From: Macquaria australasica
Lineage: Eukaryota > Chordata > Actinopteri > Centrarchiformes > Percichthyidae
Direction: 5' to 3'
DNA length: 64,000 nt
NCBI GenBank assembly: GCA_005408345.1
Contig: SEMN01000450.1
Location: forward strand, 62,001 to 126,000
The notes under the pieces were generated by a model, which had not been told where the DNA came from, did not search any database, and saw only the letters and a list, made by a program, of their open reading frames with translations. Shown piece by piece: positions 1 to 50,400 of the stretch (the first letter of the stretch is position 1; every line of letters begins with the position of its first letter). The position numbers and the translations under genes are program-made.

Positions 1-36559
<36,559 letters not shown>

Positions 36560-37110
36560 GATTACGCTACGCGCCCACGCTGCTTGTTATTCTCCGTAAT
36601 CCAAAAGCACCGGGTAGGAAACAATTAAGACGAAGAAACGGCAGAGTTTCTTTGACGCACGCTGAAGGTGCACAGGTAGGAAAGCTCCGCTGACGTCCCT
36701 CAGACTGTTCATGTGCGATATTCAGGAGGTGCGAGAGTGAAACCAGTCCGCTGCCTGGAAGTAGAGTGACCCCGATGTGTGTGTAAGTGTGTGTGTGTGT
36801 GTGTGGAGCGGGACGCACTCTGCCGGGAAGAGAGCGCACAGCTCCCTCTCTCTCTCTCCTCTTCCTCACAAGTTCAGTCAGCGGGCTCTCCAACCAACAG
36901 CACCCACTGCAGTCAGACCTTATCTCCCGTCTTTTCAATAACCAGCGGTCAAAACACCGCGGATATCCAGCCAGCCGCGCTTGTGGGGCTTTTAATATCA
37001 TGACCTGTAGCTACAGCCAAGAGGAAGCGGCTCCAGATGCAGCTCCGTGCCGCGCATGCTATGGAAATGCCTTCATTAATTGCGTAGCCTGCTGAGGCAC
37101 GCAGGTGCAT
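36560..37110 (-). promoter_or_regulatory. npnt: npnt 5'UTR and putative promoter region
   Basis: The 550 bp upstream of the npnt ATG are clearly richer in G+C and CpG than the surrounding introns, as expected at a vertebrate promoter. On the minus strand a gatattaaaag element (about 36988-36998) could act as a weak TATA-like box. A GT microsatellite (36775-36805 on +) and a CT tract lie in between. The transcription start cannot be placed. A 144-codon minus-strand open frame here (36567-37001) is low-complexity and runs into the GT repeat, so I treat it as untranslated. Confidence 0.4.
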
Positions 37111-39639
37111 CGCCCACCCAGGTAGATGTTGCTCGCGCTGTAAAGACAATGCAGTGTAAATGACTGGGGCTGAATTTGGAGAGGACAAAAAGATAAAAGA
37201 CTGGGCTACTTAAGTGAATAAATAGAAAGGCTTTTGTTGGACCTGTTTTATTGTAGATAAAAACACAAGTGATATGGTTTTTGATTGAATTTTTAAAAAA
37301 ACATGATTCCACTTTGTGTCAGATATTTTCTCTATTGCATTATTGTAATAAAAAAAGGAAGAAAAAAAAAAGAAAAGGCAATCAGCTGCTTTTCTTGAAA
37401 GCAATTTCCCCATCATACTTTGCGCAACATCTTGAAAATGTGATGCACCCCTAACTGAAATTGCAGGGTCTTATTCTTCGACAAGAGGTTACGTCTCATT
37501 CTATTAGGGTGATAAGCGGCACTTCATATTCAAAGTATGGTGAATTGCGCTTCCTGTCTGGGGGCACAATTATAAAGGTCTGCCTCATTTTCTGATGTGA
37601 CAGTCTTCTGCCTCGAGAATTTATGTCAGTCAATAAAATGATTCCCCAGGAAGGACTCAATGGGAAGACGGGGGTGGGGGGGCTCCTTGAGAAATCAAAA
37701 TTGGGTAACCAATCGACATCATTTTCAGCAATGGAGCCGGGGATGAATGCGATGAAGGTTTATTTGATTACAGCTGGTTGCTCAATGTTCGCCTTCTTAC
37801 GCCCTGTCACCAATTTGATGATAAATCAATGCGGTGGCACAGAGGTTTGACATCTCTAGAAGCAAGTGATCGGAGAAATGCCGGTTGAGTAATTACACAA
37901 TTTATCACATTATTTTCAGGACTGGACTGCAAGAATGAGATTCCATGATGATTTATTACATTTAAAAGTGTTATGGGTTATTCAGATCCTCATTACCAAC
38001 AATATTGGTATGTTGTGTAAAACTAAGACTGGTCAAATGAAACCTTAAAAGGTCAGTTCAATCAAAACACAAAAATACACATTTTCTCAGCTTTACCTCC
38101 TGGGGTTTGGAGATGCCCATCTCCAAGACAAAGTTCTCTTAGTTAGGCTTTAGTTGAATTTAGAAGCAGTTGTTGATTTCCAGAGGAATTATTTTTAAAG
38201 AGCAGCTCCATTTAAACCCAAATATTCATTAATTAGTCATTTATTATTGGAAACATGTTTTCTTATACGGTGTGTGTTGAATTCTGCTTGTTTGTAGACA
38301 AATTTCATATTTTTGCATGTTCAGCTGACCTGCTGTAAGACTCCTTAGGTTACATTAGAAATGAATTTGAATTAAGTACTTGAAAAGGCAACAAATGAAT
38401 ACTGGATCTGCAGTATTTAACCTATAATGTGCCAAATTACACGGTTCTTTCCAGGAAACGTCCAAGGAAATTATAAAGGAATTAAGGACCCGTAAAACAA
38501 AGCTTTACCAATTTGTGTTTGCGGTGCTAAAAGTATTGAAAAAAACTACTCATCAACATGCCTTTCCAGAAGTGATGTCTAAGCTGGATAATCCACAAAA
38601 CATGCTGTCAACTGTCAGGGGTAAATGGAAAAACGAGAAATGTATTTCTGTGATTTGGGCAAACTCGTCCTTTAATGAACCCCGCGGGGAAAGTGAGTCA
38701 TTATGTTACATCCTGAACAGACAATGCTACAGCAGATAAAAGTAGAATATAAGCAGGGAAATCATAAGGTGACAACAGATGTGACAAGAAGAGATGCATC
38801 AGGGAATGGATTACAACATTACACATTAGGGTATGCAAAATAACAGCAGCTGGGACCTGCTGTAGGCAACCAAAGAGGAGATGTGTGCATAATAATTTGT
38901 TGTTATTCTAGACTTCTATAATTATGCTCGTTGTTTATTAGAAAAAATATACAAGTAATAAGAAACACATTTCATTGGTGGTAATGCACGTTAAATGGTA
39001 AATATGTAATATGATATTTAAGATAATTGAAAGGATAGCAGAGGCCTCTTGTATGCATTTCATCTGTGCTTGTACCTCATATCAGTGCCTGTTATAATAA
39101 CAGTGAACACATAAACAAGGTCACTGTGAAAAGGGAAAATTCATACCAATAGGGAGGGACCCCAAATATGGAGCAACGAACTGTTGCAGGCAAACGGCCA
39201 TAAACACTACCAGCGTAATGAAGTGGAAAACACCAAGACGAGCTGGATTTTAATTACAAGTAATTATCTGATGTTAATGAAACAATCAAAGCTCCATTAT
39301 TTCCTGGTAGAGTTTTTCTGCTGTAACAAATTGTTCAATTCAGAGCTGCTTTAAAAAAAAAAAAACAATGGTGAAGAGAGTGTCCGCTGAGTTTAATAGA
39401 AAAGATTCTCCATAAAAGTGTTCTTTCAATGCTGATTATCAGCATATGCATAAAGACTACTCACTGATTAAATGACAATCATTGGTGTTCAGTCACAGCT
39501 TCCATTGCTCTTAAAAAACTTAAAAAAAAAAAAATCATGTTTCAGGTTCAGCTCACATCTTGTCAGCTTTTGTATTGAGGTCAATCTGTTCGCAGTACTT
39601 GTTTTTTTTCTCTCTATTAATTTGTATATTATATTATAT

Positions 39640-39720
39640 ATACCACAACACCAAGGCAAATATCTTGTGTGTGAAAACCTACATGGGCAATAAATGTTTC
39701 TGATTTGATTCTGATTCTGT
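39640..39720 (+). repeat. Retroelement 3'-tail-like sequence
   Basis: It ends tgggcaataaatgtttctga followed by a tandem ttgattctgattctg tail, a pattern common at 3' ends of teleost LINE-like elements. Confidence 0.55.
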
Positions 39721-41084
39721 TAATGATACAATAAAACATGCATTCAGCTCAGTGTATCACTGACTCCATGCTGTATAGAAAGGCTTCATGAGGCTGATCA
39801 TTAGTAAAGAAACGCTGTGCATTTACATAAAAAGCAGCTCAGATATCTCATCTATTTTGTCTAAACAAAGAATCTTGTCTAGTCACCTTCCAGCCCTGTT
39901 GTGTCTGGGTTGAATCGAATATTCTCCTCTCTCTCATGCAAGCTTTAAGTAGTGCCACCTACTCTCTCTCTCCTCTTTTCTGCCTTTTCTGTAATGCACA
40001 CTTGTGCACAGCCACAAGCATGAACAAGGAGTCAGACATCTCCTTTTGAAATAATTCCAGTCCTTGGAAGGAGCTGTGTCTGTGGCCATTCACCTCGGGA
40101 TAGATTGACTCTCCTGACTGAATTCAGATGAGCTCGATGCTGGAAAAGCCTGCACCTCTCTCTCGTCTTATCCCTTCAGTGTGAGCAGGAAAACTGGCTC
40201 TCCTGCTACCTCCCCAGATTTCTCAAACAGCCGCAATACGCTGTCAAAGGTGAGGACAGAGGATTTTTCAGAGAAACAGATGACCAGTTTCACCTGGGAG
40301 AATGAAAGCTTAAGGGGCTATAGTATGTCTAAAGTATACAGGATTGGAAATATGGTGCATATTGTGTGATTTTCAGCTACTAGGCTCTGAGCAGTGCGCA
40401 TCTAATCAAGCACACTGACCTTTTCGCCAGCACCATAAAATATTCATTGCTGCTGAACATATGATGCTTACCATATTCACATTCACTTTTTATGAGGAAT
40501 AATCAGTTTCTCTGTAGAACCACGACAAACGCAGTATTTCACTTAATGTGATACGATTTTAAATCCAATTTCTCTTTCTACATCCCTCTCTCACTCTCAG
40601 TCTCTCACAAACACACACAGAGGAAAGGTAGATAATGATAATTCCTCATCTTTAACTGCAGATGAGTTTTTAGCGCAGAGTTTCTCCTTCTTCCGTTAAT
40701 ACCTGGCAACAGAGGGAGCTGACTGCTGAGTTCTATCACAGAAGGCCGTATACAGACTATTTGCAAAAACAGCATGTGGAAGTATGATGTACTTAATTCG
40801 CAGTGTGGGTATGTAATTCCTGCTGCTTCTGTTTACGCGGACAGCTTGATCACACAGTTTAGGCAAAGACACAAACATAACGTGGCAGTTGGTGAGGGAC
40901 TTGAGCTCTTTTACTACAACTAAGCATCCAATAATTGATTGCATTTAACTACGGAGAGGAGTAGTTCTCAGAAAGCACTCTTACACGTTTATCGTATCAA
41001 AAATCATATTGCCTTTACCTTCAGTCTGAAGGAGATTTCAGGAAATTACTTTTGCTAGTCCAGAAATAATAACCAACCATCTGT

Positions 41085-41090
41085 TTTATT
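41085..41090 (-). terminator. gstcd: Putative GSTCD polyadenylation signal AATAAA
   Basis: Minus-strand AATAAA about 175 bp beyond the GSTCD stop. It is the only canonical hexamer I see in the first several hundred bases downstream. The cleavage site is not determined. Confidence 0.35.
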
Positions 41091-41263
41091 TTTTGAGGCT
41101 GTTTCTTGTAAAAGATAAAGAAAAAAAGAAAAGGTTGAGGGTGGATAAATAATAGTTGTATTCTCAGCACCATAATGACACAGCCAGGAGCCACAGAGGC
41201 TGAGTATTTCATCAAACCCTGATCACACTGAAGATGCTCTGCTGTACAATGGTGCTTGCAGTC

Positions 41264-41454
41264 CTAATTATGCACCGGCGCTTCCAGTTGGCTGGCACTG
41301 ACTTCCAGTCCACTCTTTTGCAGCGGCCTTCCCACCAGCATGTTGTTCTTTGGTGAACAGCTTTCAGGCTCCATAGTCATCACCCGCACCGAGTACCCAT
41401 GAGTCTCTGCTGCCCACGAGCGGTCCAAGTCTACCAGGCCCATACACTGTTTAC
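41264..41454 (-). CDS. gstcd: gstcd terminal coding exon with C-terminal extension
   Basis: Acceptor accactccag before 41454, stop TAG at 41264-41266. Encodes GKQCMGLVDLDRSWAAETHG, YSVRVMTMEPESCSPKNNML and VGRPL, matching human GKQCMCLVDLDRARAAEECG to the human end at VGVPI. The fish frame then continues 18 residues past that point (QKSGLEVSASQLEAPVHN). Confidence 0.95.
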
Positions 41455-44400
41455 CTGGAGTGGTCCAAAAAGAAAAAAATATATTACATTTTATCATCCA
41501 AACATAAAATAACCCAGTTTTAAGCATTTACTAAAGAAAGGGACATTTTCTTACACTTGATTTGACGTGTTTGTACTTACAGGTAGGGACAAAATAACAG
41601 TAACGCCTTTTATTTTACAACGTAAGGCAATCCAAAATGACAACGCCACTTCAACGTTACCATAGATTAGAAGAACATCAAAAGGAAAGCCTAACCAACA
41701 TTGTTTTTTTCAAGCCGATGCAAAACTGTCATTTAAGACTAAAAATATATAGATATTCAGATAATATATATTCAGACATATATTCCTTTTTAACATTATT
41801 ACATAATATAAGAGAGAGAGACATGTTTGGCAAGGATTCCTCTGATTAGGTTATTAGTGTATTTTGCAGGATTGTTTATTGTAAAAATGTGTTGTTGTTA
41901 TATATTTTTGATAAAAATCAAACAAATTATATAAAATAACTACCATAACCATAAAAATGCAACCTATCAAACCCTACTGCAAATTATTTAGGCATACAGT
42001 TCAGTGACAAATTAAAAGGAAAAACTGAATGGAGAAACATTTTCTACATTTGTACATGTTGCCATACACATGTTGTGTATACATGATACCATTCACATCC
42101 AAATGATTTTGGATCAAAACGACAGAGGACATTTCCATCCTGGTGTGTCGTCTCTCCCAGGATGACAACATACACAGTGGGGCATGAGGGGGTCACTGAA
42201 TGGTTTGATAAGAATGAAAATCATGTGATACGGAGACAATAGATCTTAACCTAAATGAACACCTATGGGAGACTTTGGACCAACGGATGGGCCAGACAGT
42301 GCCCTACACCACCATCATCAAAACACCAAATGAGGGAATATCTTTTGGAAGAACGGTGTGTGAAAAGTGTGTTAGACTTGTAGCGTCTATGCCAAGGAGT
42401 GCTGAAGCTGTTCTGGTGAGTTCTGATGGCAGCTGTGGTTTATGCTGTTGATGCTGATATATCTAAGCCAATATCATCAGACCAACATATCAGGCAGGCT
42501 CTAATTAAACAGCATTGATTGTAGTGCTGCTGTACTGGTTTGCATATTGTATTGTAGGTGTTCCTGTTATTTTGTTCCTCTATGTTCCTAGCATTCGTGT
42601 GTATCAATACCCTAAAGAAGGGACTCATTCATCAACAGCTTCACACTGATTATCACGCTTTTCTCAGGATTTCCTTTAAACACAGACTTCAAACATATTA
42701 TGCAGTTTAGTAGTTAGGTAGCAGGTGCCAGACACTGTAAATGCGAGCTTTGGTCTGCCATGCGGCCTAGACGGTCACAGTGACACTGGCAGGCTCTGGA
42801 GAGATGAGATCAAACATGGTTAGAAAATGTTAGCAGGAGAGGTTGAGCCCTGTTAACTGATATAGAGCAGAAACCTCTGTGACAGGTGGTGTCAGGTACA
42901 CATGAAAGGGCTTCAGACTGACGAGGCATTGGGGAACCTCCTCGGATTCAGAGGGAAGCTTTGATAAGCTGGAGAGCTATCAGGGTGAAGAGAGTCTTCA
43001 TCATAATGAAACACTGTACAGTGAAGCTTCTGCACAGGCCTGAAGGTTTCAGTCTGACAAAACACTTCCCTCTGAATTTGACAACACTGATCTGGCATCT
43101 GTTCTGCAGCTGTTTTGTCACACTGAAGAAATCCCCACATTAACATTTTTCACACTTCTCAAAAGTCTAGACCTTTTGAGAAAGTAGATCGGTGGGGTCA
43201 CAGTGCAAAAAACCCTCAGAAAACAGCGGCATGATCTAAATAACTGTTTAGGTGCGACAAAAAACAACTATTTGATTAACAGAAGTCAAACTGGAACTGT
43301 GACTCTGAGCTGGCTAACCCCAGCATAAAAATGTACATTAAAAGAATCCATGGTTTAAATACAATAGCAAAAGAACAATAAATATCAATATAGTATCCAT
43401 TTCAATTGTCGGAAATATAAATATATAAAGTGGGTGAATATAAGGAGAAGACATAGTACCTATGAGTCGCCTGTCGGGAGGGAGCTGGACAGCAGTTTGG
43501 TCTGCGAAGCGACAGAGGATCATGTGTTCCTGGAACAAGGACAGACAATGAGTACAACAACTGTTTATTGCAGGTGTGATTAACACCAACACTGAAGCTC
43601 TGGATGATATCTGTCAAGTCTCAGAACCACACGTTTTGATCAGATCAGGGATTTAAAGAGTTCCACAAACACTGTTTTTCTATAATGAGCCATTCAGTGA
43701 AACTAACACTATTATGCATGCACGTACACACAAGCATGCTTTTCTACTTACATCCTACTTATCCTACTTACAGCTGTGGAGAGGGAGGCTTGAACCTATC
43801 TCAGCATGCACTGGTTGAGAGGCAGGAAAACGTTCTCAGCAGATCACATGGCAAAAGATTGTAGGAACTCAAACTGAACAGCATTTGATGTCTTTTTAGC
43901 CACACTGGCGGCATCATAGATATACATTTTTTTTATATCTATGAGTGGCATGGCTCTAGGGATGGCAATGTCGGTCTGTCCACCACTTTGCTCCAGACTG
44001 AAATATATTAAAATATATCTGGATGGATTACCACGAAAACCAAATTTAATAATTCTGGTGAACCCCTGGCTTTTCATCTAGCGCCGTTTTCAAGTCAAAC
44101 TTCCAATTTGTCCACCTTTTAATGACACTCCCATCAGCTTTGGCTGTACTTTGTGTTTAGTGCTAATTAGCAAATGTTAGCATGCTAACAGGCTAAACTA
44201 AGAAGGTGAACCTGGTAAATATTACCCACTAGAACATCATGTTAGCACTGTCACTGTGAGCATGCTGATATTAGCACACAGCTTCACAGAGACACTTGCA
44301 TGGCTGTGGACTCTTAGCCTTGTTTCAGTGTGTTGTCTCTTTACAGTGTCACTGGACTGATCTACAGTGATCGACCAGATTGATTTCTCCGCATTGTGTA

Positions 44401-47400
44401 CATCATTTGTACACCAGTTTACCGTATGTCAGACTAGCTGACCAGAAATAGATTTTTTGCATAAAATCATCCCTGTAAACCTCTAAAAAGGCCAGATGAA
44501 CCCTGGTTACTTATTTCCAACTGAAGGACAAGATTTCCTTGAGGTCCTGTTTTTACCTCGCTATGGTTCATGGAACAAGTGACTCAGGAGAGCGGTTAGT
44601 CATCGCTAACCTGCTTCTACTTTAATTGATTCCATTCTTCACTCGGTGGGGTCGACACTAAATGCAAGGCCACGGAGCAGGTGCTTAAAGTTAACGCTGA
44701 ACACCAATATCTCACACCATTAGACCTTTATTCTAGCAGTACACCATTTGTCAGTGTTTTGTCATTTTGTTTAACTACTCTAGTTCAGGAAGGACAACTA
44801 TGGTTCTGGAGCAGAGACACAAGAGAAAGTGGGGTTTTGTACACTGAGCCCAAATGAATAGCAAATACCAAACATGGTTGCTGAAAGCAAATCCATAGGA
44901 GGGGGCAGGGGAGATTTAGAGCTCAGGTTTAAAGTGGCAGATAATGTGTCTGCTGGTTTAAATACAATATAGATTTCTCTTGCTGTGTGGCTACATGTTC
45001 AGCTTCTTATTTCCAGACAGAAAATATGGCAGTTGTGATTTATTTTGCTCACTGGGCTTTTGCACAAAGAGTAGAAAAATCAACACTCACTATCACAGAA
45101 CAGTACAATTGCTACATCTCATATTTTGTGCCTCTCAAGCCACGTCTCTAAAAATCTGTTTCTTCTAGCGCACAAAAAGAAAACAAGTTAGAGGTGGTCC
45201 AATGTCATGACATGTCAACTCTTGAGGTTGCCATGGTTAGGACCTGCAGCGACGTTTGCACAGATTCTCCCCAGGAGCACTGACAGGTCCCATACATCAT
45301 CATGGGATGGGCCCTCCCAGAGTACAGTGCTGTGTCTGTGCTGAGCGATAAGGAATTGAGAGACTGGAGGGTGTGAACCTCCCTCCTGTAACTGCCTGGG
45401 GAATCCTTGTTTCCAAGACAGTGATGAAAGCCCAGAGATCTAATTAATTTTATTTTACTGTCCCATAAACTAGATAAAATAAATGAAAAAGAGAAACAAG
45501 ACAAAACAAAACATGAGAGCAATAGAGAAACAAGCTGAAAAAGTCATGCCAAGCAAAATAAAGTCGTGTCAGTTAGTTTTTGATGTTTTAGATTTCTTGT
45601 ACATCCAAATTACAAAAGGAGCCGGTTGCACCAGCTCTTCGTAAGGTCAAACTTAGCCTAGATATAACATATCGCAGTGCAAAATGTATACATTATGGAG
45701 ATTAGTTGTTACTAAATATCTACACATACTAACTGCCAGGTGTAACTGTTACGTAGCTAACTGAACCAACTCACAAAGCTAACACTAGCTTGCTAATATA
45801 ATAAGAACCGTTTAGCATGAAGAGTAAAAAAAGACAATACGGAATATGGTCGATCTGAACCGACACTTGATAAAATGCTTTTTAATCATGATGTAAACTG
45901 GAAAGATTTCAGATTACATTTCACCAAAATAACACAACATACCTCAAATTACAAAACGTTATGCCAATAATAAGCTAATAACGTCAGGTTAGGTTAGCTA
46001 GCATAATCAGATATGTCTCATTCTGAAACAATTATTTTTGTCATACTTACAGTTGAAAAGGACTGGAAGTTAAGTTCAATATATTATTTGTGTAAAAAAA
46101 AAAAAAATGTTATTATTAACTATTACATACTGCTACAGTTGTTTTCAAGCAACAAAGTCATGAGCCACGAAGGCGTCTTTCGATGTGCTTATAGTGAACT
46201 GAATCTGAAACACAACCCTTGTAAAAACTAAGTAGTTGTAATTTAGTATTCTGTACTTGATATTCTGTGCAAATGAATAATAAGTACAACAAAGGGATTT
46301 AATCACATTTAAAAGCATACCTTATAAGTCAGAGTCTCTTGGAACCTTTTGCTGTAAAAAAACAGAAAAAAACAGAAGATATTTTGATGTTAAAGTGCAG
46401 TGATTAAGATGTGGGAGTAAAATGTATTTACTACACTTATATGCCATATGTTTACTTGCTCAGGTCTGGGGCAGAGATTTAATTTTTAGGGGAAATCGCT
46501 TTACAAACAAACTAGGAATATACATGTATAACCAAATCTAAAGCTCAACAAAACACAAACAACATGCATTGTCTCTAAAAACAAACCACTTTCTCTCTGG
46601 GAAACTTTTACAGAAACAGGGCTTTTGCCATGACATGGGAACAAAGTCAGTTTGTTTGTGATGGCTAAACATAGTCAGATCATCACTGAAGCTAATTAAA
46701 AATCAACACGGAGAGGGTCAGGGGCCAGTCAGGTCACATGGAGGGAAGTCTTACGTTCCAAGTGTTAGGGCCTTAATGAAATGGGCAGTTTAGTTTCACA
46801 GCTCATAAAAACCTGTGAACTGCCTGGAATGTCTACACCTGCAGAATATCCACATGAATACCTGGAACATGACCTGAGGGGAAAACACTAAAAGTAGCAA
46901 GACGAAGATTGACACAGTCAGGTGCGAAGGCCCCTCACATGTACTTGCACGACTGCACTCCAGAAACACAGCTTCTTGTTGTCCATTACAGCTGCAAAAG
47001 TCTTTCTTTAATATTTTATGAGTCAGGAGGGGTGAAGTGTCAAGTTAGCAAAAGTGAGGAGAGGAAAAACTAAGTATGTGAAAACTCCTAAATATTTATA
47101 TTGTACACTGAGGGTCCTCCCCAAGGCACAATTTTAGGGCCAGTTATACGAAGGCCACAAAAAAATATGAATTCCTTATTTGTTGGCAGGGGTCCCTTAC
47201 AGTAAAATCACATATCAGAACATCTGAAACATAGTAACAGTAAACAGTTTAACCACTGCACTACATAAGTGTGCAATTATGTTAAAGTCCTGGTAACCAT
47301 AGCAACAATATCTACACTTCATGCTGCACTACTAGTTGTGAAATTAACCTAAACATTAGTTAAACTGACAGCAACACCGTGGTAACTATGTCGCTACCGT

Positions 47401-50400
47401 TCTGCTGGCTTGCAGCACTTATAAACGGTATGCCGCTCGTGTTCCCCTGTGAAATACCCTTTCTGACCGACATATACCGATTTTTACCAACATATCCCAC
47501 CGCTAATTATGATATGCCGATGCTGTGCGCGACTCTAAATTACTTATCATTTCTATTTCACTGGCAGATACCACTGTCCACCGTCTTGTCTGAACAACAC
47601 AGTCTGAATCTCTTCTGGTTTCTCTGTTTGCTGGGTGTTGATGAGTGTGGTATGAGAAAGCACTTTCACCTTTCACTGGCTCATTGCACCCTGGTCCAGG
47701 CATATGAAACTATAACTTTTAAGCTACATGCCTCTGATTCCATTATACTGTTGATGCAGCAGCGTCTTAATTAAGATTCAATTAGTGAGGACAAAAACTT
47801 GTCTCGCTGCGTTGTAACAGAGTATGTAAGTAACTCTAATGAACATGATGTTTTAAAAACAACTCATGACCCATGAAGGCGTTTTTTGATGTTCATATAG
47901 TTGCACACCACTGGTGCCATACTGTCATAGGCTGATTCTGTGGTATGCCTCTTAGACTTGTGATATATTGCTGCTGTTCAACCAACTTATTGCACATGAA
48001 AACAGAATGTCACTCCTCTCCCAATGTTACATACCACTCCCCACTGGCTTACAACGGTTCCTTACTGGCATAACACTGCTGACTGTGCGACTTTCTGAAT
48101 GTTATGTCACTGTTGTTCCACCAGCAGAGGCCACTACTGCTGCTACTCAAAAAAAGCTACTGGGTACTTTTAAGTCAACAAACAAGTCAATCAAGTTTTT
48201 TTTTTCCACAGTGAAGACAGTGAAGACAGAAAAAAGGCATTTATTAAATGACTGAGTACACAAACAACACTGGGCATGCTAGAAATCCTGCAAGAACACA
48301 AACCATGTTTCTCTTCCAAAACAGAAACTGATGTCCAAAAAGCAACCAAGGAAAAACGCTAAATATGGATGAAAGTGTGGATGGAGAGATGAGGAAAGGA
48401 GGGAATATGAAGAGAGATATGGAGGTGACTCAACTTCAGGTGAGCGGTGACTCTGCACTGAAACCTGATAACTGGATTGTAGAATACTTTTCACTCAAGG
48501 CATGTTGCACCATTTTGCTGCTTGCTCTGCATTTTTGGACAGTTTAAAAAAGAATTCTCCTACTATGTGATATCCCCAGTTATAGTTAAAATAATCATGA
48601 AGAGAACGATTGGCAGCGACTAAATCAGAGAAAGAAAAAAAAAACACGACACACTGTATGGAACAGACTTACAGTGGGTATCTCCACCTTAACTTGCTAG
48701 TGATCACAGTCTCTCAGTTGCTACAACAGCAACGCTACACAACAGTGTTTTGTTTTGAAGCCTTTAGCATCCCGAAGTAGTTTTAGCGGCATACTACCTT
48801 GTTATGATTCTTAAGCCATTACAGTGCCATTAGTCAGCAGTGCTGCTATAGCAACAGGATCAACACCATTAAAGTAAAGCCTCTCACTTTTCCTTCTCTG
48901 CTTGTTTCTTCCATCTCTATTTAAACAGCATCATATTTTAATTTACAACATCACCAGGACTGAAAATGAAGTTAATTATCTGTAACTCTACGTATGATAA
49001 AGTAAGAGTAGCATTTCTTGTCTGTACCTCCAGCTGGATTTTGCTATCACTCTGTAATATCTAAGACAGCCTCTACATAGAGAGCCCTATTTTCTGTTGC
49101 TGATAGAACGGGGCGGAGGTGAGGGGCGGACCCTGTTGTGAAGGCGATGTGACACTGCTGCCTCATACTGTCGGTGGTGATGATAAGACACATGAGGTGA
49201 ACAAAACGCGGTCACAAGAGATAGAGATTGCGTGTATGCGTGAGAGAGAGAGTGAGTGAATGATAGAGAGTAAGAGCCTCAAAAGAGAAATTGAAAAAAA
49301 ATCACTAAAAGAGAGAATGGGAGAAAAGAGAAGCACAGATGCTAGCAGTGGTCTATCAAGAAAACAACAAGGTTGGAAACAACATTTTAAAAAGCAGAAA
49401 CCCTGAGAGGTGACACTGGACTGAGGTGCGGTGAGCAGGTACAAACCTCTTGGGGAAGGTGAACTTGATTGCGTTCTGAATGAAGCCGTAGCAACAAGGA
49501 CTGATGACGAAGGCGGCTCCTGCCTGGATGCAGTGCTCCATTACCATGTCTGTTGCAACGCCACATGCATGGAGGGCAACCTAAAGTGAAGCAGACAAAA
49601 AAAAAAAAAAAAAAAAATGTGTTACTTTCACCAATAAAATCTAAGCTTTCTTGAAAACCTTCTTTGTTTAACAGCAAGACCAAAACTGAGAGCACTCGAA
49701 AGCTTGCACTCAATCCCATTGATTACTTCATAATGGTTGCTGCTATTAAATACATCTATGCCTTCAAAGGTGCAGACTCGGGGAGTTAGAGCAAACAAAA
49801 TGTATTAGTGCTTTAGGAGCAGAGGCACGAATGCATCAGGATTCCCACTGAGTGGGTAAACTGTGCGTGGTGATGAACACCTAGCTCTGCATTAGTAATT
49901 GTGTGGTTATATATTGGATCATGGAAAGGGACTAAAAGACCTAATATTATAGCCTGTCTGCATTCCAGCTGGCTCTTCCACCCAGCCCATCTGCAAAAAT
50001 ACATTATGACTCCTCTAGAGCAATGACTTTAATATCCAAAGTACAGTGGTAAAATAGATGATTTCCTCACAAGTGTACATTAGCAAAACGGATTCTCTGT
50101 TAATGATCCAAATAAAAAGCATGATCAACAGTCTGTTGTGACAATAGCTACTCGGGCTCACTGAGATTAACCCCGTCCAACTCAAGCAGCGACCCCAAAC
50201 TTCTATTCTTGTCTTCCAAGAGTTTGTCGCTTGGCGTCTGTGAGTCTGAGTCCACTGCATGTTGCCTTGACAGCCGTGCCACAGAGCAGAAGTTCAGAGG
50301 CGGGCAGGGCAGGGCTAAGTCGAGATTGGCTGCAGCTCCAAAGATTAGGGAAGATATAGACACTCTAAACATGGCCAAGCCCACTCATAAAGTCACTGAA

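Larger units (their letters stand above)
37111..41263. other. Intergenic region between GSTCD and npnt (npnt-proximal part)
   Basis: About 4.15 kb without a recognisable gene. The stretch 37500-37900 has a compact, non-repetitive composition that suggests a conserved non-coding element (see findings). 38050-38240 resembles a dispersed repeat only weakly, and 39640-39720 is a retroelement tail. The part next to 41263 is the GSTCD 3'UTR. Confidence 0.7.

Noticed and set aside
36567..37001. 144-codon minus-strand open frame just upstream of npnt
   Set aside because: It lies in the GC-rich promoter/5'UTR region, includes a His-Thr repeat made by the GT microsatellite, and has no domain. It overlaps the expected npnt transcript start.
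42242..42440. Tc1-like frame as an active transposase gene
   Set aside because: Only the C-terminal end remains and the upstream part has frame breaks; it is a dead fragment.
47379..47774. 131-codon plus-strand open frame in a gstcd intron
   Set aside because: No known motif, antisense within an intron, and flanked by repeat-like blocks. Probably chance or old repeat sequence.
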